In this document: positions 16,499 to 26,250 of the stretch, piece by piece
Position numbering within the stretch: position 1 is the first letter of the stretch
How the letters are laid out: the number at the start of each line of letters is the position of its first letter
Assembly: GCA_934757865.1 (NCBI GenBank)
Contig: CAKVLS010000003.1
Location: forward strand, 1-64,000
Length of the DNA stretch: 64,000 bases
Direction: 5' to 3'
From: an uncultured Clostridia bacterium
GTDB taxonomy: Bacteria > Bacillota > Clostridia > Christensenellales > UBA1242
Made by a program: the position numbers and the translations under genes
Notes under the pieces: generated by a model
Told to the model about the DNA's origin: nothing
Seen by the model: only the letters and a program-made list of their open reading frames with translations
The model's database searches: none

Positions 16499-17416
16499 TT
16501 ATACTAGTCTATTCTTTGGGCTGCCAGCAATAATAGATTCTATACAGTCTATCATGATATCTTTTCTTTTTGTTTTGGCTTCTTCGGTAAACCATGCATA
16601 TTCGCTAGTTACCATAACATTGCCTTCGTAGTCGTTGATTGTTTTGTTTGGCTCTTCTAGGGCATATCCAAAAATCTTGCCTTTTGAGACCATATCGCAC
16701 AAAAGTGCGTGATTATGTATAAATGGTCCTGTGCCGCTAACGAAAATTGCGTTTTTCTTCATGCTAAGCAAGTGATTATCAGTAATAAGTCCTCTAGTTG
16801 TATCATCAATAGGTAGCAAACTGAAAATGATATCGCAGTTAGTAAATAATTCTTGCAAGCCAATCATACGGTACTCGTCAGTGTACTTGTCTAGAGAATA
16901 GTAGAATATTTTGTTTCCGTTTTTGTTACACATTTCGGCTACTTTTCTTCCTACCTTGCCAAGGCCTATGATACCTATCTTTTTGTTTTTCATTTCGCCT
17001 TGCAACATAATGTCGCTAAACTCTTGTCTGCCGTATTTAATTTGGATAGGCAATTTTTTTAGGCAACAAAGTGCCAAAAAGTACATATACTCAGCTATTG
17101 CATCCGTTGCGTAGTCTGGGGCGTTGCAAACGACAATGCCGTGAGCTCTACAATAACTAAGGTCAACATATCTTGCGTTGGCGGTGTATAGGCAAATGCC
17201 TTTTAGGTTAGAGATATTGTCCATAATCTCATTAGTAAAAGTGTAATTGCAGAAGGTTGGGCGAATAGCTACTATTTTATCTCTTTTGCTTTTTAAAACG
17301 CCGCTTCTCAAAAACTTTTCTAGGCTATCGCAAAATATAACATTGCCAAGGCTGTTTAGTCTAGTTATTTGAGATTTAGAAAAATCATCTTGCGTACTTA
17401 TAAAATATATTTCCAT
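16499..17416 (-). CDS. D-2-hydroxyacid dehydrogenase-like protein lacking catalytic residues
   Basis: 305 residues with a clear Rossmann motif GLGKVG (151-156) and a helix-AEY element typical of D-isomer-specific dehydrogenases. Two catalytic positions look lost: the NTARGP motif reads SGTGP (227-231), missing the substrate-binding Arg, and the TPH motif that carries the catalytic His reads TSE (270-272). It may bind NAD(H) without normal turnover, or use another chemistry. Start ATG 17416 has AGGAG. It sits 16 bases after the GNAT gene in the same transcript. Confidence 0.8.
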   Translation of the reverse strand: MEIYFISTQDDFSKSQITRLNSLGNVIFCDSLEKFLRSGVLKSKRDKIVAIRPTFCNYTFTNEIMDNISNLKGICLYTANARYVDLSYCRAHGIVVCNAPDYATDAIAEYMYFLALCCLKKLPIQIKYGRQEFSDIMLQGEMKNKKIGIIGLGKVGRKVAEMCNKNGNKIFYYSLDKYTDEYRMIGLQELFTNCDIIFSLLPIDDTTRGLITDNHLLSMKKNAIFVSGTGPFIHNHALLCDMVSKGKIFGYALEEPNKTINDYEGNVMVTSEYAWFTEEAKTKRKDIMIDCIESIIAGSPKNRLV

Positions 17417-17432
17417 ATTTTTCTCCTGTATT

Positions 17433-18545
17433 TTAGAAAAGGTCTGTATAGTTAATATCTAGTAGCAATGGGAACAAGTCGTCATCATCATACATGGATA
17501 TCAAGCCTAAACATTGTCTTAAAAATTGCTTTTGTGTGAAGGTATATTTTTCTAGAGCCTTTTTGTCCGTCAAATAAACTTGAAAGCTCTCTTGTGTTAT
17601 CTCTATGCAAATATTTTTGCCGTCAATACAAACAACTCTTCTTTGAGGTTTTATGTTTTTAACTTTTTTATTTATGGCAATTAGCATCTCCAAAAATCTA
17701 ACCATATCATAAACTAAAAAGTGTAGTTGTTCGGTTGCTAATTTTTCCTCACATGTTTTATCTAATGCTAAGACATAGTCTTTTTCTAGAGGATTAACGA
17801 CAAAAGTAATTCTTGTAGTGTCAAGAGCTTTTATTATTGCAGCTATTGTTTCTTCTAGATATGATAAGTTGTTTACTTTGAACTCGTTTATTCTTTGCTT
17901 TTTGCTTGAATATGTGAAGTATCCAATTACGCAAGAATCAGCTAAGATGACAAAAACTTGTGAATATGAAGTCTGCAATGTCAAAATAAAATCTTGCTTG
18001 TTTCTCTTAATATAATGATTAGAGCTTGCGTATATATCAAAGATTTTGTTTAAGTACTTGTTCTCGAACTTAGCGATTGTTATATTATTCTGCTTTTGGT
18101 ATTTACAAAAGCTTTGGTCAAAAGAAAAATAGTATCTAAAACCGCACTTTTCAAAACCAAAATTATTGTATCTACGCCTTAACCCAGTTAGAACCGAAAA
18201 GACAACTCCTGCATTTTTATTTTCATCAATAACAGTTTGTAGAGTTTTGGTCATGTAGCCTTTGTTTCTAAACTCAGGAAGAGTAGAAACACTACCTATC
18301 ACGCTAAATTGGTAAAGTTTGTTATCAACTTCAATATTGTTTTTTAAGTTTCCAACGACACAACATATTTCGTTATCTTTTTCGTAAACATTATGAATGT
18401 TAGAAAAGTCCTTTGTGTTTTTGTACACTTTTGGCTGGCTGTCACTTATATCAAAAGGCTCATGTCTGTCATAAGAAAAAGACACATTGATACAATCCAA
18501 AATATTGTGCATTTCGCCATCATAAGCGTTTCTTATTGTTTCCAT
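17433..18545 (-). CDS. GNAT-family N-acetyltransferase (Eis-like layout)
   Basis: 370 residues. The N-terminal 150 residues hold a GNAT fold with the acetyl-CoA motif RNKGYM (about 93-98) after a beta strand (SVIGSVSTLPE); the remaining 220 residues suggest a second acetyltransferase-like region plus a C-terminal sterol-carrier-like domain, as in Eis relatives. Acceptor unknown. First gene of a cluster with the dehydrogenase-like and radical-SAM genes; ATG 18545 has AGGAGA. Confidence 0.8.
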   Translation of the reverse strand: METIRNAYDGEMHNILDCINVSFSYDRHEPFDISDSQPKVYKNTKDFSNIHNVYEKDNEICCVVGNLKNNIEVDNKLYQFSVIGSVSTLPEFRNKGYMTKTLQTVIDENKNAGVVFSVLTGLRRRYNNFGFEKCGFRYYFSFDQSFCKYQKQNNITIAKFENKYLNKIFDIYASSNHYIKRNKQDFILTLQTSYSQVFVILADSCVIGYFTYSSKKQRINEFKVNNLSYLEETIAAIIKALDTTRITFVVNPLEKDYVLALDKTCEEKLATEQLHFLVYDMVRFLEMLIAINKKVKNIKPQRRVVCIDGKNICIEITQESFQVYLTDKKALEKYTFTQKQFLRQCLGLISMYDDDDLFPLLLDINYTDLF

Positions 18546-18562
18546 ATTGTTCTCCTACAACA

Positions 18563-18591
18563 ATGCTACCACAAATACCACAAAATGTAAA
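18563..18591 (-). promoter_or_regulatory. Probable promoter of the GNAT-radical SAM cluster
   Basis: Minus strand: -35 TTTACA (18591-18586), 17-base spacer, -10 TAGCAT (18568-18563), which is weak. Confidence 0.5.
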
Positions 18592-18770
18592 AGTGATTTT
18601 TTCTAAAGATAATAAGTAGCTTTTATTTTTGACAAAACGATAACTGATAAAGTAAATATTCTAAAAATAAAAAGTCTATTCTCTCCATATATTAAACGGA
18701 TATTGCTTAATTTCCTCAAAGTTTATAAAAATAAACTTAATATTAAAACTAAAAAGCACTTATATCAAAT

Positions 18771-18800
18771 AAAAAAAGAAGCAACTTAATAAGTTACTTC
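18771..18800 (-). terminator. Terminator of gyrB-gyrA
   Basis: GAAGCAACTTA (18778-18788) pairs with TAAGTTACTTC (18790-18800) with one wobble; A-run at 18771-18777 gives the U-run on the minus strand. Confidence 0.75.
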
Positions 18801-18817
18801 CTTTTATTTAGTATTTA

Positions 18818-21319
18818 CTAAGCTTGAGGCTCGGTGTCTTCTTCGGAGTCCTCTACTACTTCTTCGTGTGCTGTTACTGATGCACAAACGACTTTGCAGT
18901 TGTCGCCTTTGATACGCATAATTCTTACACCTTGTGTATCTCTACCTATCTTGCTTATTTCTTTTGCTTCTAGTCTAATGATTGTACCACTATCTGTTAT
19001 GATAATTACATCTTCATCAGTCTTTACTTGTTTTAGATTTACAAGTAGTCCAGTCTTGCTATTAAATACACCAGCTTTGATACCTTTTCCGCCACGAGTT
19101 TGTAGTCTATAATCTGCTGGGTCACTACGCTTACCAAAACCGTTCTCTGAAATAGTCAATATTTGAGAGCCGTTTTTGATTACTGCCATATCTACGACAT
19201 AGTCTTTTTTGCCTAGCTTGATGCTACGAACACCTTGTGTATCTCTGCCCATAGGTCTTACATCTTCTTCGCTAAATCTTATGCACTTGCCTTCGTGGCT
19301 AGCTACTAAGATCTCATCTCTGCCGTTAGTTACATTGATACTTATTAGTGAGTCGTCTGGAGTAAGTTTGATAGCTATCTTGCCGACTTTTCTAATATTG
19401 GCAAACTCTTGTAAATCGGTCTTTTTGATAAAGCCGTTACGAGTAGCCATCATTAGGTAACCTTTTGCGTTAGGCTCTAGTCTTATGATAGAAGAAACTG
19501 TTTCTCCTTCGTCTAGTTGCAATAGGTTAACGATTGCTCTACCTTTAGCTTGCTTTTGAGCTTCTGGAATAAAGTATGCTTTTTTGCTAAATACTTTACC
19601 TTTGCTTGTGAAGAATAGTAGGTCATCGTGAGTTGATGATACGAACATTGTCTCAACAAAGTCTTCTTCTTTGGTCTTGTGACCAGAAACACCTACGCCG
19701 CCACGCTTTTGAGCACGGTACTCAGCGATTGGTTGTCTCTTAACATATCCAAAGTGAGTAAGTGAGATCATAACATCTTCTTTTTCGATAAGGTCTTCAA
19801 CATCTAGCTCGCCCTCGTCTATGCAAATTTCGCTTAGTCTTGGGGTTGCGTATTTTTCTTTTATCTCAAGAAGTTCTGTTTTGATAATATTAAGAACTTT
19901 AGCTTCGCTACGAATAATTGACTTGTACTCAGCAATCTTTTCGGTTAGTTCTTTTAATTCTTCTTCAATCTTGTATACTTCTAGACTTGTTAGTCTTTGC
20001 AATTTCATATCAAGAATTGCATTGGCTTGTTTTTCGGTCAAAGTAAATTGTCCGCAAAGTCTTTCGCAGGCGTCTACTTTGTCTTGGCTAGATTTGATTA
20101 TCTTAATTACTTTATCAATATTTTTTAGAGCTATAACTAAACCTTCTAAGATGTGTGCTCTCTCTTGAGCCTTCTCTAAGTCGTATTTTGTTCTCCTTAA
20201 AATAACATCTTTTTGGTGCTCTAGGTAGTAATAAAGTATTTCTTTTAGGTTAAGAATCTTTGGCTCGCCATTTGCTAGGGCTAGGAATATAATTCCGCTA
20301 CCTTGTTGCATTTGGGTGTGCTTATAAAGTAGATTCAAAACTACTTGCGCATTAGCATCTTTTTTAAGTTCGATAACTATACGCATACCATCTCTGCCAC
20401 TTTCATCTCTTAGGTCTGAGATACCTTCGATTCTCTTATCTCTAACTAGGCTTGCTATGTATTCTACTAGCTTTGCCTTGTTAACTTGGTAAGGAAGTTC
20501 TGTTACTATGATAGATTGTTTACCTGTCTTTTCGTTCTCTTCTATCTCAGTTCTTGCTCTTACTACGATATTACCTCTACCTGTACGGTATGCGTTTTTG
20601 ATAGAAGCTCTACCCATGATAAGACCCTTAGTTGGATAGTCTGGGGCAGGTATGATTTTGATTAGGTCATCAATATCAATGTTTGGGTTGTCGATAAGTG
20701 CTATAACACCATCGATAACTTCGCCTAGGTTGTGAGGTGGTATGTTAGTTGCCATACCTACGGCTATACCATCGGCACCATTTACTAGTAGGTTAGGGAA
20801 TCTACTAGGCAAAACTGCTGGTTGTTGCAATGTTCCATCAAAGTTAGGATAGAAGTCAACAGTTTCTTTATCAATATCTCTTAACATCTCTGAGGCAATC
20901 TTGCTTAGTCTTGCCTCGGTGTATCTTTGGGCAGCGGCTGGGTCGCCATCTATACTACCAAAGTTACCTTGTCCATCTACAAGTGGACATCTAATAGAAA
21001 AGTTTTGTGCTAGTCTTACCAAAGCCTCATATACTGCTGAGTCGCCGTGTGGGTGATATTTACCAAGAACATCACCGACGATACGAGCACATTTTCTGTA
21101 TGGCTTATCGTTAGTTAAGTTTAGCTCGCCCATAGAATAAAGTATTCTTCTATGTACTGGTTTAAGTCCATCTCTTACATCTGGGATAGCTCTTGATACG
21201 TTAACCGCCATAGCATAGGCTATAAAAGACTTCTTTAACTCTTCGTCAATCTCGACATCTTTATATATAGTTTTGTCTTCGATTTTTTCTAATTCTTCTG
21301 AATAATCTCTCTTTTTCAT
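18818..21319 (-). CDS. gyrA: DNA gyrase subunit A
   Basis: 833 residues, full length. The breakage-reunion domain carries the active Tyr133 in AAAQRYTEARL. The quinolone-determining region reads HGDSAVYE with Ser94 and Glu98, the residues normally found in sensitive strains. The C-terminal beta-pinwheel has a GyrA-box relative AQKRGGVG, with Val where Gly/Arg is usual, and a second QTRGGKG. An acidic tail follows. Works with GyrB as A2B2 to introduce negative supercoils. Twelve bases after gyrB in the same transcript. Confidence 0.98.
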   Translation of the reverse strand: MKKRDYSEELEKIEDKTIYKDVEIDEELKKSFIAYAMAVNVSRAIPDVRDGLKPVHRRILYSMGELNLTNDKPYRKCARIVGDVLGKYHPHGDSAVYEALVRLAQNFSIRCPLVDGQGNFGSIDGDPAAAQRYTEARLSKIASEMLRDIDKETVDFYPNFDGTLQQPAVLPSRFPNLLVNGADGIAVGMATNIPPHNLGEVIDGVIALIDNPNIDIDDLIKIIPAPDYPTKGLIMGRASIKNAYRTGRGNIVVRARTEIEENEKTGKQSIIVTELPYQVNKAKLVEYIASLVRDKRIEGISDLRDESGRDGMRIVIELKKDANAQVVLNLLYKHTQMQQGSGIIFLALANGEPKILNLKEILYYYLEHQKDVILRRTKYDLEKAQERAHILEGLVIALKNIDKVIKIIKSSQDKVDACERLCGQFTLTEKQANAILDMKLQRLTSLEVYKIEEELKELTEKIAEYKSIIRSEAKVLNIIKTELLEIKEKYATPRLSEICIDEGELDVEDLIEKEDVMISLTHFGYVKRQPIAEYRAQKRGGVGVSGHKTKEEDFVETMFVSSTHDDLLFFTSKGKVFSKKAYFIPEAQKQAKGRAIVNLLQLDEGETVSSIIRLEPNAKGYLMMATRNGFIKKTDLQEFANIRKVGKIAIKLTPDDSLISINVTNGRDEILVASHEGKCIRFSEEDVRPMGRDTQGVRSIKLGKKDYVVDMAVIKNGSQILTISENGFGKRSDPADYRLQTRGGKGIKAGVFNSKTGLLVNLKQVKTDEDVIIITDSGTIIRLEAKEISKIGRDTQGVRIMRIKGDNCKVVCASVTAHEEVVEDSEEDTEPQA

Positions 21320-21331
21320 CTTCTCACTCCA

Positions 21332-23281
21332 CTAAACATCTAAGTCTTTTACTAGGGTTGCATTTTCTTCAATAAATTGTCTTCTTAGCTCTGGATTTTC
21401 GCCCATCAAAGTACTAAATATACCATCAGCTTCCATAGCATCTTCCATTCTTACTTTAAGAAGAGTTCTATTTTCTGGACTCATAGTAGTCTGCCATAGT
21501 TGCTCTTCACTCATCTCGCCTAGACCTTTGTATCTTTGAATCTCAGTACCCTTTCTGCCCATAGCATCAAGTGTCTTTTCTAGCTCGTCATCGGTATAAA
21601 CATATTTTATTTCTTTACCCTTAGCTACCTTGTACAAAGGTGGTTGAGCTATGTATACATGTCCGTTTTCGATAAGTGGTTTCATAAATCTAAAGAAGAA
21701 AGTCAAAAGTAGTATTCTAATATGGCTACCATCGACATCGGCATCGGTCATACAAATAATCTTATGATATCTTAGTTTGTCCTCGTTGTACTCATTGTGA
21801 ATACCGCAACCAAATGCCGTTATCATTGATTTGATTTCTTGATTTTCTAGTACTCTGCCTAGTCTTGTCTTCTCAACGTTAAGTATCTTACCACGAAGTG
21901 GAAGTATTGCTTGATATCTTCTGTCTCTACCTGTCTTAGCAGTACCACCCGCAGAGTCTCCCTCTACGATGAAGATTTCGCACTTTGAAGCGTCTCTCTC
22001 GCTGCAGTCAGCTAGCTTACCAGGAAGTGTTGTTGTTTCTAGTACACCCTTTCTACGAGTTAACTCTTTTGCTTTACGAGCGGCGTCTCTTGCTCTTTGA
22101 GCAGATACACTCTTAAGTATTAACTCTTTTGCAAGGTTTGGATTCTCTTCCAAAAAGTCTCCAAAGTTATCAGCCATAACTTTTTCGACCATAGTTCTCA
22201 TTTCGCTGTTGCCAAGTTTAGTTTTTGTTTGACCTTCAAATTGTGGGTTTTGAAGTTTTACAGATATAACAGCTGTCAAACCTTCTCTACAATCCTCACC
22301 AGAAAGTTTTTCGCTCTCTTTTACGATTTTTGCCTTTTGAGCATAGTCGTTGATGACTTTGGTCAAAGCGTTTTTGAAACCAACAAGGTGTGTACCACCT
22401 TCTTCGGTGTTGATATTGTTGGCGTAAGCATTGATAACTTCGCTATATCCATCATTGTATTGGAAGCTTATCTCAACTTCGCTGTTCTTTGTTATCTTAT
22501 TGATATATATTGGCTCTGGGAATATTGTGTCTTTACCTTTGTTAAGGAAGTTAACAAACTCAACAATACCGCCCTTAAAATAAAACTCGTCTTGTTTCTC
22601 GCTGCCTTCACGCTTGTCTTGTAAAACAATAGTTAGACCTTTGTTAAGGAAAGCTATCTCTCTAAATCTAGATTTTAGAGTGTCGTAGTTAAATGTAACT
22701 GTCTCAAAAATCTCTTCATCAGGAAGGAAGGTAACTGCTGTACCACGGTTTTTGGTCTCGCCCATTTCCTTTAGAGGATATTGAGGGATACCTCTCTTGT
22801 ACTCTTGCTTAAAGTAAGTGCCATTTTGCCAAATCTCTACTTTTAGCTTCTTAGATAGAGCATTAACAACTGACAAACCTACACCGTGCAAACCGCCTGA
22901 AATCTTGTAGCCTTCGCCACCAAATTTACCACCGGCATGAAGCTTGGTAAGAACTACCTCAACAGCACTCTTGTGCTCGGTCTTGTGCATACCAGTAGGT
23001 ATACCTCTACCATTATCTGTAACAGTAACAGAGCCGTCTTTGTTAAGGCAAACAATAATCTTGTCGCAATAGCCAGCCAAAGCCTCGTCTATACTGTTAT
23101 CTACTATCTCAGTGATAAGGTGATGAAGACCTCTCTCGTCAGTAGAACCTATGTACATACCAGGTCTTTTTCTTACTGGTTCTAGACCCTCTAAGACCTG
23201 AATATCGTCCTCGTTGTACTTCTTTGACTTAGTAAGAGCTTCTTCTTCTTTCTTTATCTCTTCTGGTGATTCTCTTTTCAT
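21332..23281 (-). CDS. gyrB: DNA gyrase subunit B
   Basis: 649 residues. GHKL ATPase motifs (DNSIDEA, DNGRGIP, GGLHGVGLSVVNALS), the Toprim EGDSAGG and DADVDGSHIR metal-binding motifs and the C-terminal QRYKGLGEM region are all present. Length and the single gyrB-gyrA pair fit type IIA gyrase. A likely promoter lies in the spacer before it (TTTATA at 23371-23366 and TATAAT at 23348-23343 on the minus strand, 17-base spacer). Order recF-gyrB-gyrA is standard for Bacillota. Confidence 0.98.
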   Translation of the reverse strand: MKRESPEEIKKEEEALTKSKKYNEDDIQVLEGLEPVRKRPGMYIGSTDERGLHHLITEIVDNSIDEALAGYCDKIIVCLNKDGSVTVTDNGRGIPTGMHKTEHKSAVEVVLTKLHAGGKFGGEGYKISGGLHGVGLSVVNALSKKLKVEIWQNGTYFKQEYKRGIPQYPLKEMGETKNRGTAVTFLPDEEIFETVTFNYDTLKSRFREIAFLNKGLTIVLQDKREGSEKQDEFYFKGGIVEFVNFLNKGKDTIFPEPIYINKITKNSEVEISFQYNDGYSEVINAYANNINTEEGGTHLVGFKNALTKVINDYAQKAKIVKESEKLSGEDCREGLTAVISVKLQNPQFEGQTKTKLGNSEMRTMVEKVMADNFGDFLEENPNLAKELILKSVSAQRARDAARKAKELTRRKGVLETTTLPGKLADCSERDASKCEIFIVEGDSAGGTAKTGRDRRYQAILPLRGKILNVEKTRLGRVLENQEIKSMITAFGCGIHNEYNEDKLRYHKIICMTDADVDGSHIRILLLTFFFRFMKPLIENGHVYIAQPPLYKVAKGKEIKYVYTDDELEKTLDAMGRKGTEIQRYKGLGEMSEEQLWQTTMSPENRTLLKVRMEDAMEADGIFSTLMGENPELRRQFIEENATLVKDLDV

Positions 23282-23533
23282 TTTTAACCTCTTCTTTGCT
23301 TATAAAAATAATAAAAAACTAGAACTTTAATTCTACGCTTATATTATAACATATCATATATATAATATAAAGTGTTTTTTTGAAGTTTTTTGCAAAATTG
23401 CCTTTATTTTTGGCTGTATGGCAAGTTATATCTTGTAGTATATATTTGTTGGCTAGAATATAATTTGGCAAGTATATATTAAACAATGGCTAAAAATTGA
23501 TATATGCTATTTTTGATAGCCTTAATCCAAAAC
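23282..23533. other. recF-gyrB spacer (left part)
   Basis: Very AT-rich, no reading frame. It holds the probable gyrB promoter noted above (23343-23371), with long TA-runs around it; nothing else recognised. The recF terminator begins at 23534. Confidence 0.5.
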
Positions 23534-23562
23534 AAAAAACTAGGTAAAACCTAGTTCTTTTT
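23534..23562 (-). terminator. Terminator of recF
   Basis: AACTAGGT (23538-23545) pairs perfectly with ACCTAGTT (23549-23556), loop AAA, A-run on the left. It separates recF from gyrB transcription. Confidence 0.8.
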
Positions 23563-23673
23563 AGTTAGTTAATTAACTATATATATCTTTTTTAATCTTT
23601 ATTTTTTAATACTTTTATCTCATAATAACTTGCTTTTTTTGAAAATTATCAAAAATAGTTCTAAAAATTCTAA

Positions 23674-24762
23674 TTAGCTTTTGACAGTTCCGCCGTCTAT
23701 AAAAAATGTCTTATCAAACATACCAAGCTTGTAATTGTACTTGGTGCAAGTTATGACTGTCTGGACATCTTTTATTATTTTTAGTAAGTTTTGTTGACGG
23801 GTTTCGTCAAGTTCACTTAACACATCGTCTAGTAATAATATTGGAGTTTCTTTTCGCTCGTTTTTAAATATGTCAAGTTCGGCAAGTTTTAGTGATAGGG
23901 TGGCTAGTCGTTGTTGCCCCTGAGAGCCAAAACTTCTTATATCTATGCCGTTTACCATTACTTTGATATCATCTCTATGTGGGCCAACTGTTGTATAGCC
24001 TAGTTCATAGTCTTTTTGGATATTCTTAGATAGAGTATCGAAAATTTTATTTTTTATCTCCTCGCTGTCCTTTCCTGTTACACCTTGATATGTTACCTCT
24101 AAGTTTTCCTTTCCATCGGTGATAAAACTATGTATGCGTTTGGCTGGCTCGCTAAGGCTACTAATAAAATTAAGCCTATAAAAAATTATCTTGCTAGCAA
24201 TATCGCTTAGTTGTTCGTCCCAAATAGATATAGCGTCTTTTAAGGCTTCAAAGTCTTTTGTAAACTTCAAAAGTTTGTTTCTTTGATTTAGGACTTTGTC
24301 ATATCTACATAATAGGTAAAAGTAGTTTCTACTAAGTTGTGATATGTCTATGTCCATAAATCTACGCCTGTCTTGTGGGGCGTCTTTTATAAGTCTTATC
24401 TCATCTGGCGAAAAATATATAACTGTAAGCTCGCCCATTAGCTCGCCTATTCTTTTGATAGGAATATCATTGATTTTGATAGTTTTCTTTTCTTTATCTC
24501 TAGTAATTATCTCTATTGTGTTTTCGTAAAATTCTTTTTTTATCTCAATTTTTACTTTTGAGGTTGTTTCGCCCCATTTAATTAGTTCTTTGTCTTTTGA
24601 GGTTTTGGTAGACTTACCGATAGAGCAATAATATATGCTCTCAAGTAGGTTAGTCTTGCCTTGTGCGTTATTGCCAATAAAAACATTAAGACCTTTGTTT
24701 AGCGTAATATTAAGTTTTGAGTAGTTACGAAAATTCGTTAGACTTATACTTTTTATTAGCAT
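23674..24762 (-). CDS. recF: DNA replication and repair protein RecF
   Basis: 362 residues. Walker A GNNAQGKT (30-37), ABC-type signature GSQGQQRLATLSL and Walker B LLLDDVLSELD are intact. RecF loads RecA at gaps with RecO and RecR. Unusually, recF is divergent from dnaA instead of following dnaN. The S4-domain gene (yaaA) that often lies between dnaN and recF is absent here. ATG 24762 has an AGGGAAA site. Confidence 0.97.
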   Translation of the reverse strand: MLIKSISLTNFRNYSKLNITLNKGLNVFIGNNAQGKTNLLESIYYCSIGKSTKTSKDKELIKWGETTSKVKIEIKKEFYENTIEIITRDKEKKTIKINDIPIKRIGELMGELTVIYFSPDEIRLIKDAPQDRRRFMDIDISQLSRNYFYLLCRYDKVLNQRNKLLKFTKDFEALKDAISIWDEQLSDIASKIIFYRLNFISSLSEPAKRIHSFITDGKENLEVTYQGVTGKDSEEIKNKIFDTLSKNIQKDYELGYTTVGPHRDDIKVMVNGIDIRSFGSQGQQRLATLSLKLAELDIFKNERKETPILLLDDVLSELDETRQQNLLKIIKDVQTVITCTKYNYKLGMFDKTFFIDGGTVKS

Positions 24763-24793
24763 AAAATTTCCCTTTTTTATGTTTACATTTTAC

Positions 24794-24821
24794 ATAATAT
24801 ATAATATCATATATTTGTCAA
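24794..24821 (-). promoter_or_regulatory. recF promoter
   Basis: Minus strand: perfect -35 TTGACA (24821-24816), 16-base spacer, -10 TATTAT (24799-24794). Divergent from the dnaA promoter. Confidence 0.65.
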
Positions 24822-24838
24822 ATTAGTAAAGATAAAAG

Positions 24839-24867
24839 TTGACTTATCCACAATTTATAGATAAAAT
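24839..24867 (+). promoter_or_regulatory. dnaA promoter overlapped by a DnaA box
   Basis: -35 TTGACT (24839-24844), 17-base spacer, -10 TAAAAT (24862-24867). The DnaA box at 24844-24852 starts in the -35 and fills half the spacer, so bound DnaA should block its own promoter. Confidence 0.75.
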
Positions 24868-24888
24868 ATTATATATAAAGGAAATATT

Positions 24889-26250
24889 ATGAGCAATCTA
24901 AACGACAAGTGGGATCTTGTGCTAAAAGAGATTGAGGGCGAAGTAACAGCTGTAAGTTTTGACCTTTGGATCAAAAACTTGGAGCCAGTAGACATTACCG
25001 ATGACAAAATCGTTCTTTATGCAAACACCACAAACACAAAAAATCAAGTACTAAAACTACATAAAGAAAAGTTACAAAAAGCTATTTTGTCAGTCTTTGG
25101 GACAGTAAATGACTTTGTGATTATCGACCCTACGGAGAGAGAAGAATACGAGAGTAACAAAGACAAGCATGTCGAAAAAGAAGCCGAAGAAGCTCCAAAA
25201 GAAAAGTTTGAATCTAACTTTAACGAAAAATATACCTTTAACAACTTTGTAGTAGGCAAAAGCAATCAATTCGTTTATGCCGCTGCAAAAAGCGTAGCCG
25301 AAGACCCTGGTATGAAATACAATCCACTATTTATCTATGGTGGTAGCGGACTTGGCAAAACTCACCTTTTGCACGCAATAGGCAATTACATTAAGGCTAA
25401 CAATCCAAAGCTTAATGTTATATATGTTACATGCGAGACTTTTACTAACGACTACCTATATTCTCTAAGAGCTAACAAGGACAACTCAACTAAACTATTT
25501 AGGGACAAGTACCGTAACTGTGATGTACTTATGGTAGATGATATTCAATTCATCACAGGTAAGACAAGTACTCAAGAAGAGTTCTTCCATACTTTCAACG
25601 ACTTATACCAAAATAACAAACAAATTATCATTTGTTCTGATAGACCGGTAAAAGAGATTGAAACACTAGAAGAAAGATTAAGAACAAGACTAGCTAGCGG
25701 CCTTACTCAAGATGTACAACAACCAGACTTTGAGACAAGACTTGCTATCTTGCAGAAAAAAGTTCAAATAGAAAATTATTCTGTAAGCCCTGAGGTACTA
25801 GACTATATCGCCGAAAAAGTTGACACAAACATAAGAGAGCTAGAAGGCGCTTTGAAGGGAACATACTTCCACTCAAAATTGCTAGACAAGCCTGAGGCAA
25901 CATTAGACGATGCAATAGATACTTTGAAAGAGACTGTCGACCTAAATCGTGAAAAGTTATCTGCTGAAAGAATAATGGAAGTAGTCTGCAAGTACTACAA
26001 TGTACAACAGACCGACCTTATCGGCAAAAAGAAAAACAAAGAGATAGTAGATCCTAGACAAGTATGCATATACCTAATCACAGACCTTATGGATATGCCT
26101 CTTGATTCTATTGGTAAACTTTTTGGCGGTAGAGACCATACAACTATTATCCACGCAAGAGATAAGATTACTCAAAATCTAAAAACAAACAATAATCTAA
26201 AGACAACTATCAACGACCTAACAGCTATGATAAAAAGTAACAAAAGTTGA
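24889..26250 (+). CDS. dnaA: Chromosomal replication initiator DnaA
   Basis: 453 residues, normal length. Domain I (1-80), a charged linker (about 85-110), AAA+ domain with Walker A GGSGLGKT (about 150-157) and Walker B VDDIQFI, and domain IV with the DnaA-box-binding signature GGRDHTTIIHARDKI. It binds DnaA boxes, melts the origin and loads the helicase. Ends in TGA, the only gene in the window to do so; an in-frame TAA follows five codons later. Its own terminator separates it from dnaN. Confidence 0.99.
   Translation: MSNLNDKWDLVLKEIEGEVTAVSFDLWIKNLEPVDITDDKIVLYANTTNTKNQVLKLHKEKLQKAILSVFGTVNDFVIIDPTEREEYESNKDKHVEKEAEEAPKEKFESNFNEKYTFNNFVVGKSNQFVYAAAKSVAEDPGMKYNPLFIYGGSGLGKTHLLHAIGNYIKANNPKLNVIYVTCETFTNDYLYSLRANKDNSTKLFRDKYRNCDVLMVDDIQFITGKTSTQEEFFHTFNDLYQNNKQIIICSDRPVKEIETLEERLRTRLASGLTQDVQQPDFETRLAILQKKVQIENYSVSPEVLDYIAEKVDTNIRELEGALKGTYFHSKLLDKPEATLDDAIDTLKETVDLNREKLSAERIMEVVCKYYNVQQTDLIGKKKNKEIVDPRQVCIYLITDLMDMPLDSIGKLFGGRDHTTIIHARDKITQNLKTNNNLKTTINDLTAMIKSNKS

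Larger units (their letters stand above)
24763..24888. other. Probable origin part 1 (recF-dnaA spacer)
   Basis: 126 AT-rich bases between divergent recF and dnaA, with one perfect DnaA box TTATCCACA at 24844-24852. The change of coding strand happens exactly here, which supports a replication start. The window gives no direct unwinding evidence. Confidence 0.65.
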
